From Marinospirillum alkaliphilum DSM 21637 (GTDB lineage: Bacteria; Pseudomonadota; Gammaproteobacteria; Pseudomonadales; Halomonadaceae), in assembly GCF_900119735.1 (NCBI RefSeq), contig NZ_FPJW01000010.1, positions 1-64,000 of the forward strand: a stretch of DNA of 64,000 nucleotides, in the 5' to 3' direction. The notes beneath the pieces are model-generated. The model searched no databases and had not been told where the DNA came from. It saw only the letters and a program-made list of their open reading frames with translations. Shown piece after piece: positions 9,401 through 25,296 of the stretch (its first letter is position 1; the number at the start of each line of letters is the position of its first letter). A program made the translations under genes and the position numbers.

Positions 9401-10492
9401 AAGGGCGCAGCCATCACTGACGACTACCTGACAGAGCTGCCGACCGTGCAATGGTTCAAGCTGCGCATGCAGGATGAAGCGCTGAATGAACTGCTGGCTC
9501 AGGCTCAGCAGCAGCTGGAAGAGCGCAAGTCCATCATGGAAGAGAAGTTTGAGGACAAGAAGCGCAAGCTGCAGCAGGGTGATGATCTGGCGCCGGGTGT
9601 ACTGAAGATTGTTAAAGTTTACGTGGCTGTTAAGCGTCGCATCCAGCCTGGTGACAAGATGGCCGGTCGTCATGGTAACAAGGGTGTTATTTCTGCCATC
9701 ATGCCAGTGGAAGACATGCCTTATGACGAAAAGGGCATCCCGGTAGACATCGTTCTGAACCCGCTGGGTGTACCTTCACGTATGAACGTGGGTCAGGTAC
9801 TGGAAACTCACCTGGGTCTGGCGGCCAAAGGGCTGGGCGAGCGTCTGGCAGAAATGCTGGAAGCTGAGCGCAGCACCCAGATTACCGAAATCCGCTCCTT
9901 CCTTGACCAGGTGTACAACCACACCGGTGGCAAACGCAAGGAGGAACTGGACAGCCTGACCGATCAGGAAGTGATCCAGTTAGCCTTCAACCTGAAGAAG
10001 GGTGTACCGATGGCAACACCCGTCTTTGATGGTGCCAAGGAGCAGGAAATCAAAGCCATGCTGGAGTTGGCAGGCCTGCCGCGTAGTGGTCAGATGGATC
10101 TGTACGATGGCCGTACCGGCGACAAGTTTGACCGTCCTGTGACTGTTGGCTACATGTACATGCTGAAGCTCAACCACCTGGTGGATGACAAGATGCATGC
10201 CCGTTCCACTGGCTCTTACAGCCTGGTTACCCAGCAGCCGCTGGGTGGTAAGGCTCAGTTCGGTGGTCAGCGTTTCGGTGAGATGGAGGTGTGGGCACTG
10301 GAAGCTTATGGTGCTGCCTACAGTCTGCAGGAAATGCTGACCGTTAAGTCGGACGACGTAAACGGCCGGACCAAGATGTACAAGAACATTGTTGACGGTA
10401 ATCACCGCATGGAGCCGGGCATGCCCGAGTCATTCAACGTTCTGATCAAGGAAATACGTTCTCTGGCGATTGATATCGACCTGGAATACTGA
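6413..10492 (+). CDS. rpoB: DNA-directed RNA polymerase subunit beta
   Basis: Catalytic core subunit of RNA polymerase. The 1359-residue protein starts [15 protein letters not shown] like other gammaproteobacterial beta subunits (E. coli 1342). The rifampicin pocket is wild type: [20 protein letters not shown] and [10 protein letters not shown], with the residues equivalent to E. coli D516, H526 and S531 all present. The C-terminal clamp region has [23 protein letters not shown], split here over two recognisable blocks. It follows the attenuator and is separated from rpoC by a 114-base spacer with three hairpins. Confidence 0.99.
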   Translation: MAYSYTEKKRIRKDFSKLPQVMDVPYLLAIQLDSYRQFLQEDQTGDARTETGLHAAFQSVFPIESYSGNAALEYVSYRLGTPAFDVKECILRGVTYAAPLRVKVRLVIYDKDSPNKAIKDIKEQEVYMGEIPLMTKNGTFVINGTERVIVSQLHRSPGVFFDHDRGKTHSSGKLLYSARIIPYRGSWLDFEFDPKDLVYVRIDRRRKLPASILLRALGYSAEQILEMFFDTSKFHIEKDGFSVDLVPSRLRGETSSFEILDKDGNVLVEKDRRITQKHIRLLEKAGIERLAVPMDYLYGKVLARDIIDPATGELVVECNSEITDEVLKKLGQCKVTTFETLYTNDLDCGPFMSDTLRIDPTRSQLESLVEIYRMMRPGEPPTKEAAESLFSNLFFTEERYDLSAVGRMKFNRRLRRDEDTGEGVLSHDDIIDVMRELISIRNGKGEVDDIDHLGNRRIRCVGEMAENQFRVGLVRVERAVKERLSLAESEGLMPQDLINAKPVAAAVKEFFGSSQLSQFMDQNNPLSEVTHKRRVSALGPGGLTRERAGFEVRDVHPTHYGRVCPIETPEGPNIGLINSLATYARTNSYGFLETPYRTVVDGKVTDEVTYLSAIEEGQYVIAQASAKLDAEGRLIDELVQVRHKGDTTFVTPEQVTLMDVSPRQVVSVAASLIPFLEHDDANRALMGSNMQRQAVPTLKADKPLVGTGMERFVARDSGVCAVALRGGVVDSVDASRIVVRINEVELIGGEAGIDIYNLTKYTRSNQNTCINQRPIVKPGDVVSQGDILADGPSVDMGELALGQNMRIAFMPWNGFNFEDSILVSERVVQEDRFTTIHIQELTCVARDTKLGSEEITADIPNVGESALSKLDESGIVYIGAEVGPGDILVGKVTPKGETQLTPEEKLLRAIFGEKASDVKDTSLRVSTGMKGTVIDVQIFTRDGVEKDKRALSIEQMQLDEVRKDLKEEYRIAEEATFARLRNALVGEVVNGGPQLSKGAAITDDYLTELPTVQWFKLRMQDEALNELLAQAQQQLEERKSIMEEKFEDKKRKLQQGDDLAPGVLKIVKVYVAVKRRIQPGDKMAGRHGNKGVISAIMPVEDMPYDEKGIPVDIVLNPLGVPSRMNVGQVLETHLGLAAKGLGERLAEMLEAERSTQITEIRSFLDQVYNHTGGKRKEELDSLTDQEVIQLAFNLKKGVPMATPVFDGAKEQEIKAMLELAGLPRSGQMDLYDGRTGDKFDRPVTVGYMYMLKLNHLVDDKMHARSTGSYSLVTQQPLGGKAQFGGQRFGEMEVWALEAYGAAYSLQEMLTVKSDDVNGRTKMYKNIVDGNHRMEPGMPESFNVLIKEIRSLAIDIDLEY

Positions 10493-10498
10493 GAAACG

Positions 10499-10579
10499 CT
10501 GCCAGCCATTGATTGAAGATGGCTGGCAGTCCCCGGTACTCCGGGGCTGGATGAGATTGCAAGGCGGGCCCTGGCCCGC
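10499..10579 (+). other. Array of three hairpins between rpoB and rpoC
   Basis: Three consecutive stems occur: 10499-10529 (11 bp, loop of nine), 10531-10546 (ccccgg-tact-ccgggg) and 10564-10579 (gcgggcc-ct-ggcccgc). None is followed by a T run, so they are not terminators. They may be RNase processing or stability elements, or slow the polymerase between the two large subunits. Confidence 0.7.
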
Positions 10580-10606
10580 TGTCCACTCCAACGGGAGCTG
10601 CGGCTG

Positions 10607-14821
<4,215 letters not shown>

Positions 14822-14833
14822 GGCACGGGGTCG

Positions 14834-14864
14834 GTGCTGACGGGGTTGAAAACCCTGTCAGCAC
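14834..14864 (+). terminator. Long hairpin at the end of the rpoBC transcript
   Basis: A 14-bp stem (14834-14847 with 14851-14864, one wobble) with a three-base loop lies 12 bases after the rpoC stop. The following bases are ttgacctc, not a T run, so intrinsic termination is doubtful. It may be a 3'-end stabiliser. It directly abuts the -35 of the str promoter. Confidence 0.5.
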
Positions 14865-15372
<508 letters not shown>

Positions 15373-15390
15373 TCTATTTGTTAACTGTGT

Positions 15391-15938
<548 letters not shown>

Positions 15939-15950
15939 CGGAGGCCCCAA

Positions 15951-18056
15951 GTGGCACGTAAAACCCCGATTAACCGTTACCGTAATATCGGTATCTGTGC
16001 TCACGTTGACGCGGGTAAAACCACGACAACTGAGCGTGTTCTCTACTACACCGGTGTCAACCACAAGCTGGGCGAGACTCACGATGGTGCGTCTACCACC
16101 GACTGGATGGAGCAGGAGCAGGAGCGTGGTATTACCATCACTTCCGCTGCTGTAACCACCTTCTGGAAGGGCATGGACCACCAGTTTGAAGAGCATCGCG
16201 TCAACATCATCGACACCCCCGGCCACGTTGACTTCACCATTGAAGTAGAGCGTTCGCTGCGCGTGCTGGATGGTGCCGTGGTTGTATTCTGTGGTTCCTC
16301 CGGTGTTGAGCCGCAGTCTGAAACCGTATGGCGTCAGGCCAACAAATACGAAGTTCCGCGTCTGGTGTTCGTTAACAAAATGGACCGTTCCGGCGCCGAC
16401 TTTGAGCGTGTGGTTGCCCAGATCAAAAACCGTCTGGCTGCCAACCCTGTGCCGATTCAACTGAATATCGGTGCAGAAGAAGAGTTTGAAGGTGTGATCG
16501 ACCTGATTCGCATGAAGGCGATCTACTGGAATGAAGCTGACCAGGGCATGACCTATGAGCTGCGTGACATTCCTGAGCATCTGGTAGCCAAGGCTGAAAA
16601 ATACCGCGAAGAGATGATCGAAGCGGCTGCTGAAGCCAATGAAGAGCTGATGAACAAGTACCTCGAAGAGGGTGAGCTGACCACCGAAGAAATCAAGGCT
16701 GGTCTGCGTCAACGCGTTATCGGCAACGAAATTGTGCTGGCCATGTGTGGTTCTGCCTTCAAGAACAAGGGTGTGCAAGCTGTACTGGATGCGGTGGTTG
16801 AATACCTGCCGGCACCAAACGAAGTTAAAGCCATTGAAGGTGAGCTGGAGAATGGCGAGATCGGAGTGCGTCCGGTTGATGACAAGGAGCCCTTTGCGGC
16901 CCTCGCATTCAAGATTGCCACTGACCCCTTTGTGGGTACGCTGACCTACATCCGTGTTTATTCGGGTGTTCTGGAAAGTGGCTCCGGCGTTTACAACTCC
17001 GTGAAGCAGAAAAAAGAGCGCATTGGTCGTTTGGTTCAGATGCACGCCAACCAGCGTGAAGAGATTAAAGAAGTTCGTGCGGGTGACATCGCGGCCTGTG
17101 TGGGCCTGAAAGATGTAACCACTGGTGATACCCTGTGTGACATCGACAACAAGATTGTCCTGGAGCGCATGGAATTTCCGGAGCCGGTAATCTCTGTTGC
17201 TGTTGAGCCGAAATCCAAGGCGGATCAGGAGAAGATGGGTATTGCACTGGGCAAGCTGGCTCAGGAAGATCCATCTTTCCGCGTGAAGACTGACGAAGAA
17301 TCCGGCCAGACCATCATCTCTGGTATGGGTGAGCTGCACCTGGACATCATCATCGACCGCATGCGTCGTGAGTTCAAGGTTGAAGCGAACATCGGCAAGC
17401 CGCAGGTTGCTTACCGTGAAACCATTCGCAAGAAGGTTGAGCAGGAAGGTAAATTTGTACGCCAGTCCGGTGGTCGTGGTCAGTACGGTCACGTCTGGCT
17501 GAAAATCGAGCCGCTCACCGACAAGGGTGAAGATGGCGAGAAGACTTACGAGTTCGTTAACGAAATCGTTGGTGGCGTTGTGCCGCGTGAATACATTCCT
17601 GCTGTTGACAAGGGTTGCTTTGAGCAGCTGCAGAATGGTGTTCTGGCTGGCTACCCGATGATCGACGTTAAAGTCACCATCTTTGATGGTTCTTACCATG
17701 ACGTCGACTCTAACGAAATGGCCTTCAAGATTGCTGGTTCCATGGCAATCAAAGAAGGTGCAAAGAAAGCAGGTGCTGTGCTGCTTGAGCCGATCATGAA
17801 GGTTGAAGTGGTTACACCTGAAGACTACATGGGCGACGTCATGGGCGACTTGAACCGCCGTCGTGGCCTCGTGCAGGGTATGGACGATATTCCAGCAGGA
17901 AAAGTTGTCCGTGCGAAAGTTCCACTGGGTGAAATGTTCGGTTATGCAACCGATCTGCGCTCTGCGACCCAGGGTCGTGCGAGCTACTCGATGGAGTTTC
18001 TTGAGTATGCTGAGGCGCCGGCTAGCATTGTCGAAGCCGTCATCAAACAGAAGTAA
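15951..18056 (+). CDS. fusA: Elongation factor G
   Basis: Translational GTPase that drives translocation and helps recycle ribosomes. The 701-residue protein begins at GTG after acggagg. It has G1 [12 protein letters not shown] near residue 17, DTPGHVDFT (G3) near residue 88 and [10 protein letters not shown] (G4) near residue 142, followed by domains II to V with GMGELHLDI near residue 460. A 35-base gap precedes tuf. Confidence 0.98.
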   Translation: MARKTPINRYRNIGICAHVDAGKTTTTERVLYYTGVNHKLGETHDGASTTDWMEQEQERGITITSAAVTTFWKGMDHQFEEHRVNIIDTPGHVDFTIEVERSLRVLDGAVVVFCGSSGVEPQSETVWRQANKYEVPRLVFVNKMDRSGADFERVVAQIKNRLAANPVPIQLNIGAEEEFEGVIDLIRMKAIYWNEADQGMTYELRDIPEHLVAKAEKYREEMIEAAAEANEELMNKYLEEGELTTEEIKAGLRQRVIGNEIVLAMCGSAFKNKGVQAVLDAVVEYLPAPNEVKAIEGELENGEIGVRPVDDKEPFAALAFKIATDPFVGTLTYIRVYSGVLESGSGVYNSVKQKKERIGRLVQMHANQREEIKEVRAGDIAACVGLKDVTTGDTLCDIDNKIVLERMEFPEPVISVAVEPKSKADQEKMGIALGKLAQEDPSFRVKTDEESGQTIISGMGELHLDIIIDRMRREFKVEANIGKPQVAYRETIRKKVEQEGKFVRQSGGRGQYGHVWLKIEPLTDKGEDGEKTYEFVNEIVGGVVPREYIPAVDKGCFEQLQNGVLAGYPMIDVKVTIFDGSYHDVDSNEMAFKIAGSMAIKEGAKKAGAVLLEPIMKVEVVTPEDYMGDVMGDLNRRRGLVQGMDDIPAGKVVRAKVPLGEMFGYATDLRSATQGRASYSMEFLEYAEAPASIVEAVIKQK

Positions 18057-18091
18057 TTTTTAATCTGCCGTTAACTGAAGAGGTTATCGTT

Positions 18092-19285
18092 GTGGCTAAA
18101 GAAAAATTTGAACGTAGCAAACCCCACGTAAACGTTGGCACCATCGGTCACGTTGACCATGGTAAAACCACTCTGACTGCTGCCCTGACTCGCGTTTGTG
18201 CAGAAGTTTTTGGCGGTAAGGCGGTTGCCTTCGACGGTATCGACAATGCGCCAGAAGAGCGTGAGCGTGGTATTACCATCGCTACCTCTCACGTAGAGTA
18301 CGAGTCCAGCATCCGTCACTACGCGCACGTTGACTGCCCCGGTCACGCTGACTACGTAAAAAACATGATCACCGGTGCTGCCCAGATGGATGGCGCGATC
18401 CTGGTTTGTTCCGCTGCTGACGGCCCGATGCCGCAGACTCGCGAGCACATCCTGCTGTCCCGTCAGGTTGGTGTACCCTACATCGTTGTGTTCATGAACA
18501 AAGCCGACATGGTTGACGATGCCGAGCTGCTGGAACTGGTTGAGATGGAAATTCGTGACCTGCTGTCTGCTTACGAATTCCCTGGCGACGACACCCCGAT
18601 CATCATCGGTTCTGCCCTGATGGCACTGAATGGTGAAGACGACAACGAAATGGGCACCAGCGCTGTCAAGAAACTGGTTGAGGCTCTGGACTCTTACATT
18701 CCTGAGCCTGAGCGTGCCATTGACAAGCCGTTCCTGATGCCGATCGAAGACGTATTCTCTATTTCCGGTCGCGGTACTGTAGTAACTGGTCGTGTAGAGC
18801 GCGGCATCATCAAGACTGGCGAAGAAATTGAAATCGTTGGTATTGTTGACACCGTAAAAACCACCTGTACTGGTGTTGAAATGTTCCGCAAGCTGCTGGA
18901 CGAAGGCCGTGCTGGTGAGAACATCGGCGCCCTGCTGCGTGGCACCAAGCGTGACGACGTACAGCGTGGTCAGGTTCTGGCCAAGCCAGGCTCCATCAAG
19001 CCGCACACCCAGTTCGAGGCAGAAATCTACGTTCTGTCCAAGGACGAAGGTGGTCGTCACACGCCTTTCTTCAAGGGCTACCGTCCTCAGTTCTACTTCC
19101 GTACCACTGACGTGACTGGTTCTTGTGAGCTGCCAGAAGGCGTAGAGATGGTTATGCCTGGTGACAACGTCAAGCTGGTTGTTACCCTGATTGCTCCGAT
19201 CGCGATGGAAGACGGTCTGCGTTTCGCCATCCGTGAAGGTGGTCGTACTGTTGGCGCTGGTGTTGTTGCCAAGATCCTTGCCTGA
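18092..19285 (+). CDS. tuf: Elongation factor Tu
   Basis: Delivers aminoacyl-tRNA to the ribosome. The 397-residue protein starts at GTG ([20 protein letters not shown]) after aagaggtt. It carries [21 protein letters not shown] and NKADMVDD. The strong terminator after it closes the str operon. It is the only tuf in the window; the usual tufB site near the tRNA cluster is empty, so this may be the cell's sole EF-Tu gene, which only the full genome can decide. Confidence 0.98.
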   Translation: MAKEKFERSKPHVNVGTIGHVDHGKTTLTAALTRVCAEVFGGKAVAFDGIDNAPEERERGITIATSHVEYESSIRHYAHVDCPGHADYVKNMITGAAQMDGAILVCSAADGPMPQTREHILLSRQVGVPYIVVFMNKADMVDDAELLELVEMEIRDLLSAYEFPGDDTPIIIGSALMALNGEDDNEMGTSAVKKLVEALDSYIPEPERAIDKPFLMPIEDVFSISGRGTVVTGRVERGIIKTGEEIEIVGIVDTVKTTCTGVEMFRKLLDEGRAGENIGALLRGTKRDDVQRGQVLAKPGSIKPHTQFEAEIYVLSKDEGGRHTPFFKGYRPQFYFRTTDVTGSCELPEGVEMVMPGDNVKLVVTLIAPIAMEDGLRFAIREGGRTVGAGVVAKILA

Positions 19286-19308
19286 TCTGAAGCTCCACTA
19301 GTCTGACC

Positions 19309-19341
19309 AAAGAGGGTCTCCGCATGGAGGCCCTCTTTCTT
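19309..19341 (+). terminator. Terminator of the str operon
   Basis: Stem aaagaggg-t-ctcc pairs with ggag-g-ccctcttt (19309-19338) over loop gcat and is followed by ctt. The 12 pairs are interrupted by one internal mismatch. It separates tuf from the S10 promoter. Confidence 0.88.
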
Positions 19342-19362
19342 GTATCAAATTTCTGATTAAAT

Positions 19363-19392
19363 TTGACACATAAGAAATCACAGCACTATAAT
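19363..19392 (+). promoter_or_regulatory. Consensus promoter of the S10 operon
   Basis: TTGACA (19363-19368) and TATAAT (19387-19392), both perfect, are 18 bases apart. The leader to rpsJ would be only about 60 bases. Confidence 0.88.
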
Positions 19393-19457
19393 GCTGCTCC
19401 TTTTTCAGGTGCAGATCCGGTGTCTGTGCCATGTAGCCCGTATCGGAGCATTGGAAA

Positions 19458-19769
19458 ATGCAAGACCAGAAAATCCGTATTCGGCTGAAATCGTTTGATC
19501 ATCGCCTGATTGATCAGTCTGCGCTGGAGATTGTTGAAACTGCCAAGCGCACTGGTGCACAGGTTAAAGGTCCGATTCCACTGCCGACTCGCAACGAAAA
19601 ATTCACTGTGCTGATTTCTCCGCACGTGAACAAGGATGCTCGTGACCAGTACGAGATTCGTACTCACAAGCGTGTGCTCGACATTGTTGAGCCGACTGAA
19701 AAAACAGTTGATGCGCTGATGAAGCTTGAACTGGCCGCTGGTGTTGATGTCCAGATCAGCCTGGGCTGA
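19458..19769 (+). CDS. rpsJ: 30S ribosomal protein S10
   Basis: S10 belongs to the 30S head and also acts with NusB in rRNA antitermination and with NusG in coupling. The 103-residue protein starts [19 protein letters not shown] and contains [16 protein letters not shown] and [13 protein letters not shown]. First gene of the S10 operon. A long 121-base spacer separates it from rplC. Confidence 0.97.
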   Translation: MQDQKIRIRLKSFDHRLIDQSALEIVETAKRTGAQVKGPIPLPTRNEKFTVLISPHVNKDARDQYEIRTHKRVLDIVEPTEKTVDALMKLELAAGVDVQISLG

Positions 19770-19890
19770 TTTGCTGACAAAGTAGTCAAGAAGTTCGCGT
19801 CGAGAGACGCAATACAATCGAGATAGTGGAATGCCCTGGAAAAGGCAGCCATAGCGGGTGATAGCCCCGTACACTGATAGGAGACATACA
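19770..19890 (+). other. Unusually long rpsJ-rplC spacer with tetraloop hairpin
   Basis: The spacer is 121 bases with no coding frame. It contains the perfect hairpin gcgtc-gaga-gacgc at 19797-19810 with a GNRA loop. S10-operon genes are otherwise packed within about 20 bases, so a control element is suspected. Confidence 0.5.
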
Positions 19891-20532
19891 ATGGCTCTTG
19901 GTTTGGTCGGTAAGAAAAGCGGCATGACCCGCATTTTCACCGAAGACGGTGTTTCTATACCCGTCACCGTGATTGAAGTCACTCCTAACCGTGTTACGCA
20001 GATCCGTACTGCTGAAGTGGACGGTTATTCTGCTGTACAGGTTACTGCAGGTTCGCGCAAAGCGAAGCACCTGACCAAGGCGCAAGCTGGGCATTTTGCC
20101 AAGGCTGGTGTTGAGGCTGGTAGCGTTGTGCGTGAATTCCGTCTTGCTGAAGGTCAGGAAGTGCCCGCCCAGGGTTCTGAGTTGACAGTCGGTCTGTTTG
20201 AAGCTGGTCAGATCATTGATGTGACCGGTATCTCCAAAGGTAAGGGTTTCCAGGGTGCTGTTAAGCGCTGGAACTTCCGTACTCAGGATGCTACCCACGG
20301 TAACTCACTTTCTCATCGTGCTCCCGGTTCTATCGGTCAGAACCAGACTCCCGGTCGTGTCTTTAAAGGCAAGAAAATGGCGGGTCACATGGGTGCTGAG
20401 CAAGTGACTGTTCAATCCCTGGAAATCGTTCGTGTCGATGCGGAGCGTAATCTGCTGCTGGTTAAGGGTGCTGTACCCGGAGCCACTGGTGGTGACGTCG
20501 TCGTTCGTCCAGCGGTCAAAGCTCGCAGCTAA
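19891..20532 (+). CDS. rplC: 50S ribosomal protein L3
   Basis: Early assembly protein whose loop reaches the peptidyl transferase centre. The 213-residue protein starts [16 protein letters not shown] at 19891 after taggaga. An in-frame start at 19858 would add 11 unrelated residues and is not used. The conserved loop [21 protein letters not shown] is present, as is KMAGHMG. The glutamine of the N-Q-T block is the one methylated by PrmB in E. coli. Confidence 0.97.
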   Translation: MALGLVGKKSGMTRIFTEDGVSIPVTVIEVTPNRVTQIRTAEVDGYSAVQVTAGSRKAKHLTKAQAGHFAKAGVEAGSVVREFRLAEGQEVPAQGSELTVGLFEAGQIIDVTGISKGKGFQGAVKRWNFRTQDATHGNSLSHRAPGSIGQNQTPGRVFKGKKMAGHMGAEQVTVQSLEIVRVDAERNLLLVKGAVPGATGGDVVVRPAVKARS

Positions 20533-20546
20533 GAGGATAAAGACGT

Positions 20547-21152
20547 ATGAATCTGAATCTGGCCGGAGCTCAGGGTACTGTTGAAGTATCTGACGCGACC
20601 TTTGGAAAAGAATTTAACGAAGCCCTGGTGCATCAGGTAGTGACTGCTTACCTGTCTGGTGCTCGTCAGGGTAGTCGTGCCCAGAAAACTCGTGCCGAAG
20701 TTAACGGTGGTGGCAAGAAGCCCTGGCGTCAAAAGGGTACTGGCCGTGCGCGTTCTGGTACTGCGACTTCTCCGATCTGGCGTAAGGGTGGCGTAACTTT
20801 TGCCGCTCGTCCTCAGGATCACTCCCAGAAAGTAAACAAGAAAATGTATCGTTCTGCGATGCGTTCGATCCTTTCTGAGCTGGCTCGTCAGGACCGTCTG
20901 GTTGCCGTTGAAGACTTCAGCGTTGAGGCACCCAAGACCAAGCTGCTGGCTGCCAAGCTGAGCGAGATGAATCTGGGTAAAGTGCTGATTGTTACTTCTG
21001 AGCTGAACACCAACCTGTACCTGGCAGCGCGTAACCTGCCGCATGTTGATGTTATCGAAGCTAGCGCAGCCGACCCTGTCAGCCTGATCGCCTATGAAAA
21101 TGTGCTGGTTACTGTACCGGCCCTGCGTCAGCTCGAGGAGAAATTGGGATGA
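20547..21152 (+). CDS. rplD: 50S ribosomal protein L4
   Basis: L4 lines the exit tunnel with its extended loop and in E. coli also represses the S10 operon. Length 201 residues, equal to E. coli. The loop region is recognisable: [20 protein letters not shown] followed by RSGT. The last four bases overlap the start of rplW. Confidence 0.96.
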   Translation: MNLNLAGAQGTVEVSDATFGKEFNEALVHQVVTAYLSGARQGSRAQKTRAEVNGGGKKPWRQKGTGRARSGTATSPIWRKGGVTFAARPQDHSQKVNKKMYRSAMRSILSELARQDRLVAVEDFSVEAPKTKLLAAKLSEMNLGKVLIVTSELNTNLYLAARNLPHVDVIEASAADPVSLIAYENVLVTVPALRQLEEKLG

Positions 21153-21445
21153 ACCAGGAGCGCCTTTTCAAAGTACTGCTCGGTCCTCACATGACCGAGA
21201 AAGCTGCCGTACTGGCTGATGCAAAAAACCAGTATGTATTCAAGGTAGCCGCAGATGCGACCAAGCCTGAGATCAAGAAGGCTGTCGAGCAGCTGTTCGA
21301 TGTCAAGGTTGATGCCGTGCGTGTTCTGAACACCAATGGCAAGACCCGTCGCACTCTTCACGGTCTCGGTCGTCGCAATGGTTTCCGCAAGGCTTATGTG
21401 AGCCTGGTGGAAGGTCAAGCGATCGATTTCGCTGACGCGGAATAA
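21149..21445 (+). CDS. rplW: 50S ribosomal protein L23
   Basis: L23 surrounds the tunnel exit and docks trigger factor and SRP. The 98-residue protein has [15 protein letters not shown] near the N-terminus and [21 protein letters not shown] cut here into its two known blocks. The ATG overlaps the rplD stop by four bases, indicating translational coupling. Confidence 0.96.
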   Translation: MNQERLFKVLLGPHMTEKAAVLADAKNQYVFKVAADATKPEIKKAVEQLFDVKVDAVRVLNTNGKTRRTLHGLGRRNGFRKAYVSLVEGQAIDFADAE

Positions 21446-21460
21446 GGCAAGGGGTTAATC

Positions 21461-22285
21461 ATGGCAGTTATCAAGACTAAGCCGACTTCCGCCGGTCGCC
21501 GCCACCTGGTCAAGGTGGTGAACAAGGACCTGCACAAGGGTGCACCTTATGCCCCGCTGCTTGAGTCCAAGAACAAGACTGGTGGTCGTAACAACAACGG
21601 CCGTATCACCACTCGTCACATTGGCGGTGGTCATCGTCAGCACTACCGTATTGTTGACTTCAAACGCAACAAAGACGGTATTGTCGGTGTGGTTGAGCGC
21701 CTGGAATACGATCCAAACCGCTCTGCTCACATTGCGCTGATCAAGTACATGGACGGTGAGCGTCGCTACATCATTGCACCTAAGGGTGTGGTGGCTGGTG
21801 ATCGCATTCAGTCCGGTGTTGATGCACCCATCAAGGCTGGCAATACCCTGCCGCTGCGTAACATGCCGCTGGGTGCCACCCTGCATTGTGTTGAACTGAA
21901 GCCTGGCAAGGGTGCACAAATCGCACGCTCCGCTGGTGCCTCTGTTCAGCTGGTAGCTCGTGAAGGTGCTTATGCCACCCTGCGTCTGCGTTCTGGTGAG
22001 ACCCGCAAAGTGCTGGTTGATTGCCGCGCAACCCTGGGCGAAGTGGGCAACAACGAACACAGTCTGCGTGTCCTCGGTAAAGCCGGTGCAAGCCGCTGGC
22101 GTGGTGTTCGCCCGACCGTACGCGGTATGGCGATGAACCCGGTTGATCACCCCCATGGTGGTGGTGAAGGCCGTAACAAGGGTATGCATCCGACCACGCC
22201 TTGGGGTGTACCGACCAAGGGTTACAAAACTCGCAAGAACAAGCGCACGAGCAATCTGATTGTTCGTCGTCGCAAAGCGAAATAA
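21461..22285 (+). CDS. rplB: 50S ribosomal protein L2
   Basis: L2 is required for subunit joining and peptidyl transfer. The 274-residue protein (E. coli 273) has the motifs [20 protein letters not shown] and, near the C-terminus, [19 protein letters not shown] with the functionally critical histidine. The start ATG follows aaggggttaatc. Confidence 0.97.
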   Translation: MAVIKTKPTSAGRRHLVKVVNKDLHKGAPYAPLLESKNKTGGRNNNGRITTRHIGGGHRQHYRIVDFKRNKDGIVGVVERLEYDPNRSAHIALIKYMDGERRYIIAPKGVVAGDRIQSGVDAPIKAGNTLPLRNMPLGATLHCVELKPGKGAQIARSAGASVQLVAREGAYATLRLRSGETRKVLVDCRATLGEVGNNEHSLRVLGKAGASRWRGVRPTVRGMAMNPVDHPHGGGEGRNKGMHPTTPWGVPTKGYKTRKNKRTSNLIVRRRKAK

Positions 22286-22301
22286 CTAAGGGGATACCGC
22301 T

Positions 22302-22577
22302 GTGCCTCGTTCACTGAAGAAAGGTCCTTTCATTGACCTTCATCTGTTGAAAAAAGTGGAAGTTGCGGTCGAAGGCAAAGACAAGAAGCCAATTAAGACT
22401 TGGTCTCGTCGTTCCATGATCATTCCAGATATGATCGGCCTGACGATTGCTGTCCACAATGGACGCCAGCATGTACCGGTTTACATCACTGAAGAGATGG
22501 TCGGTCACAAGCTGGGTGAATTTGCTGCTACCCGTACTTATCGCGGTCATGCAGCTGACAAGAAAGCCAAGCGCTAA
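22302..22577 (+). CDS. rpsS: 30S ribosomal protein S19
   Basis: S19 lies in the 30S head next to S13. The 91-residue protein starts at GTG ([19 protein letters not shown]) after aaggggata and carries [20 protein letters not shown] and [16 protein letters not shown]. Order rplB-rpsS-rplV is canonical. Confidence 0.97.
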   Translation: MPRSLKKGPFIDLHLLKKVEVAVEGKDKKPIKTWSRRSMIIPDMIGLTIAVHNGRQHVPVYITEEMVGHKLGEFAATRTYRGHAADKKAKR

Positions 22578-22591
22578 TTCAGGAGGTTATG

Positions 22592-22924
22592 ATGGAAGTC
22601 GCCGCTAAACTGCGTGGTGCCCGTCTGTCCGCACAGAAGGCTCGCTTGGTTGCTGATCAGGTGCGTGGCAAGAAGGTTGCTGATGCGCTCAACCTGCTGA
22701 CCTTCAGCCCGAAAAAAGGTGCTGTGCTGGTTAAGAAGGTGCTGGAGTCTGCAATTGCAAACGCCGAGCATAACGAAGGTGCTGATATCGATGAACTGCG
22801 TGTTTCTACCATCATGGTAGATGAAGGCATGACCATGAAGCGCATTAAACCGCGCGCCAAGGGCCGTGCTGACCGCATTCTCAAGCGCACTTGCCATATC
22901 ACTGTCAAGGTAGCCGACCGGTAA
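22592..22924 (+). CDS. rplV: 50S ribosomal protein L22
   Basis: L22 contacts all 23S domains and forms part of the exit tunnel with its beta hairpin. Two adjacent ATG codons exist at 22589 and 22592. The second gives five bases of spacing to aggagg and 110 residues, the family length, so it is chosen. Conserved parts are [12 protein letters not shown] and [19 protein letters not shown]. Confidence 0.95.
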   Translation: MEVAAKLRGARLSAQKARLVADQVRGKKVADALNLLTFSPKKGAVLVKKVLESAIANAEHNEGADIDELRVSTIMVDEGMTMKRIKPRAKGRADRILKRTCHITVKVADR

Positions 22925-22935
22925 GGAGTCACCCT

Positions 22936-23649
22936 ATGGGTCAGAAAGTTAATCCGACCGGCATTCGCTTGGGCATCGTTAAAGAGCATACCTCTACCTG
23001 GTACGCCGAAGGCCCTGCTTATGCTGACAAGCTGAACAATGACATGCAGGTGCGCAGCTTTCTGGAAGAGCGTCTGAAGCAAGCTGCTGTCAGCCGTATC
23101 CAGATCGAGCGTCCGGCCAACAACGCCCGCATCACCATTCACACTGCCCGTCCAGGTATTGTGATTGGTAAAAAAGGTGAGGACGTTGAGCGTCTGCGTA
23201 AGGACGTATCCGACATGATGGGTGTGCCAGTGCACATCAACATTGAGGAAGTTCGTAAGCCTGAACTGGATGCAGCTCTGGTTGCCCAGAGTGTTGCCGG
23301 CCAGCTCGAGCGCCGCGTCATGTTCCGTCGCGCCATGAAGCGCTCGGTACAGAACGCCATGCGTCTCGGTGCCAAAGGCATCAAGATCCAGGTTGGTGGT
23401 CGTCTCGGTGGTGCTGAAATTGCCCGCTCCGAGTGGTATCGCGAAGGTCGTGTGCCGCTGCACACCCTGCGTGCCGATATCGACTACGCCACTGCTGAAG
23501 CCCACACCACTTATGGCGTCATCGGCGTCAAGGTATGGATCTTCAAAGGTGAGATCCTGGGCGGGATCGAAGAGGTGCGTGCAAACGCTGCCAAGCAGGC
23601 CCAACAGCCTCAGCAGCCGGCAGCACCCAAGAAAAAAGGTTCCAAGTAA
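22936..23649 (+). CDS. rpsC: 30S ribosomal protein S3
   Basis: S3 lines the mRNA entry channel and has helicase activity with S4 and S5. The 237-residue protein starts [14 protein letters not shown]. The KH domain motif [16 protein letters not shown] lies near residue 77. The C-terminus is a short Q/P/A-rich tail ending in KKKGSK. The start at 22936 with gtaagga upstream is preferred over an in-frame ATG inside rplV. Confidence 0.97.
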   Translation: MGQKVNPTGIRLGIVKEHTSTWYAEGPAYADKLNNDMQVRSFLEERLKQAAVSRIQIERPANNARITIHTARPGIVIGKKGEDVERLRKDVSDMMGVPVHINIEEVRKPELDAALVAQSVAGQLERRVMFRRAMKRSVQNAMRLGAKGIKIQVGGRLGGAEIARSEWYREGRVPLHTLRADIDYATAEAHTTYGVIGVKVWIFKGEILGGIEEVRANAAKQAQQPQQPAAPKKKGSK

Positions 23650-23660
23650 GGGGATAGTCG

Positions 23661-24074
23661 ATGTTACAGCCTAAGCGTACAAAATTCCGCAAGCTGCACA
23701 CAGGCCGTAACCGCGGCCTGGCACTGCGCGGAAACAAGGTCAGCTTTGGTGAATTCGGTCTGAAAGCCACCGGTCGTGGTCGTCTGACTGCCCGCCAGAT
23801 TGAGGCGGCCCGTCGTACCATGACTCGCCACATCAAGCGTGGTGGTAAAATCTGGATCCGGGTTTTCCCAGACAAGCCGATCACAGAAAAGCCGTTGGAA
23901 GTTCGTATGGGTAAGGGTAAGGGTAACGTGGAATACTGGGTTGCCCTGATCCAGCCGGGTAAGGTGCTGTACGAAGTTGAAGGTGTTACCGAAGAGCTGG
24001 CCCGTGAGGCATTTGCTCTTGCAGCTGCCAAACTTCCTATCCCGACAACTTTTGTTAAACGGACGGTGATGTAA
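23661..24074 (+). CDS. rplP: 50S ribosomal protein L16
   Basis: L16 organises the A-site tRNA elbow region. The 137-residue protein starts [19 protein letters not shown] and carries [17 protein letters not shown] and [20 protein letters not shown], both family signatures. The stop taa shares its last base with the rpmC ATG. Confidence 0.97.
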   Translation: MLQPKRTKFRKLHTGRNRGLALRGNKVSFGEFGLKATGRGRLTARQIEAARRTMTRHIKRGGKIWIRVFPDKPITEKPLEVRMGKGKGNVEYWVALIQPGKVLYEVEGVTEELAREAFALAAAKLPIPTTFVKRTVM

Positions 24075-24265
24075 TGAAAGCTCAAGAACTGCGCGGCAAA
24101 TCAGCCGATGAGCTCAAGGAGCAGCTGCACAACCTGTTGCGTGAGCAGTTCCAACTGCGCATGCGTAAGGTGACCGGTCAGCTGGGCCAGACTCATGTGC
24201 TCAAGCAGCTGCGTCGCGATATAGCACGCGTTAAAACCGTGCTGAACGATAAGGCAGGTAACTGA
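24074..24265 (+). CDS. rpmC: 50S ribosomal protein L29
   Basis: Small helical-hairpin protein at the tunnel exit. The 63 residues equal the E. coli length. It starts [18 protein letters not shown] and has [15 protein letters not shown]. The start codon overlaps the rplP stop by one base. Confidence 0.96.
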   Translation: MKAQELRGKSADELKEQLHNLLREQFQLRMRKVTGQLGQTHVLKQLRRDIARVKTVLNDKAGN

Positions 24266-24267
24266 AC

Positions 24268-24534
24268 ATGGCCGAAGTCGAAAAGAAAGCAAGAACTGTC
24301 ACCGGCAAGGTGGTCAGCGACAAAATGGACAAATCCATCACCGTAGTGGTTGAGCGCAGTGTGGCTCACCCTCTGTATGGGAAGTACGTTCGCCGCTCTA
24401 CCAAGATGCATGCACATGACGAGACGAACGATGCTCGCATGGGTGACACCGTAACCATCCAGGAAACCCGTCCGCTGTCCAAGACGAAGACCTGGAAACT
24501 GGTTGAGATTGTTGAGCGCGCCAAGGAAGTCTGA
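24268..24534 (+). CDS. rpsQ: 30S ribosomal protein S17
   Basis: Primary 16S-binding protein with an OB fold. The 88-residue protein has [20 protein letters not shown] and [16 protein letters not shown]. Last gene of the S10 operon. The next start, rplN, is 43 bases on. Confidence 0.96.
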   Translation: MAEVEKKARTVTGKVVSDKMDKSITVVVERSVAHPLYGKYVRRSTKMHAHDETNDARMGDTVTIQETRPLSKTKTWKLVEIVERAKEV

Positions 24535-24577
24535 GGAAACTCAGACTCCTAAGCTGCTTCAAGTTTGGAGATAACCA

Positions 24578-24946
24578 ATGATTCAGACGCAATCAATGCT
24601 GGATGTTGCCGACAACAGCGGCGCGCGTCGCGTCATGTGTATTAAGGTGCTCGGTGGTTCCCACCGTCGCTATGCACGTGTCGGTGACATCATCAAGGTC
24701 ACCGTAAAAGATGCCATCCCGCGTGGTAAGGTGAAAAAGGGCCAGGTTCTCAAGGCTGTGGTTGTTCGCACCAAGGCGCCGGTACGTCGTCCTGACGGTT
24801 CCGCTATCCGTTTTGACGGCAATGCTGCCGTTATCCTGGATAACAAGGACGCCCCGATGGGCACCCGTATTTTTGGGCCGGTAACCCGTGAGCTGCGTGG
24901 CGACAAGTTCATGAAGATCATTTCCTTGGCACCTGAAGTGCTGTAA
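24578..24946 (+). CDS. rplN: 50S ribosomal protein L14
   Basis: First gene of the spc group; L14 is part of an intersubunit bridge. The 122-residue protein starts [20 protein letters not shown] and contains [20 protein letters not shown]. Ribosome site tttggaga. No separate promoter is obvious in the 43-base gap, so read-through from the S10 operon is likely. Confidence 0.97.
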   Translation: MIQTQSMLDVADNSGARRVMCIKVLGGSHRRYARVGDIIKVTVKDAIPRGKVKKGQVLKAVVVRTKAPVRRPDGSAIRFDGNAAVILDNKDAPMGTRIFGPVTRELRGDKFMKIISLAPEVL

Positions 24947-24961
24947 GGAGCGAGGCCGGTT

Positions 24962-25279
24962 ATGCGTAAAATTAAACGTGACGATGAAGTGATCGTCATC
25001 GCAGGCAAAGACAAGGGTAAGCGTGGTACTGTAAAGCGCGTTCTCAAAGACGATCGCTTTGTGGTGTCCGGTGTGAATATGATCAAGCGTCACACCCGCC
25101 CGAACCCCTATGCCAATCAGCCAGGCGGCATTATTGAGCGCGAAGCGCCCATTCATGCATCCAACGTTGCCATTTTCAATAAAGAAACTGGCAAGGCTGA
25201 TAGAGTAGGATTCAAGGTCCTGGACGATGGTTCCAAGGTACGTATTTTCAAGTCGACTCAAGCTGAGATCGACTCCTAA
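24962..25279 (+). CDS. rplX: 50S ribosomal protein L24
   Basis: Assembly initiator protein with a KOW motif. The 105-residue protein starts [22 protein letters not shown] and continues with the loop [19 protein letters not shown]. Canonical position between rplN and rplE. Confidence 0.96.
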   Translation: MRKIKRDDEVIVIAGKDKGKRGTVKRVLKDDRFVVSGVNMIKRHTRPNPYANQPGGIIEREAPIHASNVAIFNKETGKADRVGFKVLDDGSKVRIFKSTQAEIDS

Positions 25280-25296
25280 TCAAGTCAGGTATCAGC

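Noticed and set aside
18071-19060. A 329-codon minus-strand frame opposite tuf
   Set aside because: Mirror frame of a codon-biased gene; no family similarity.
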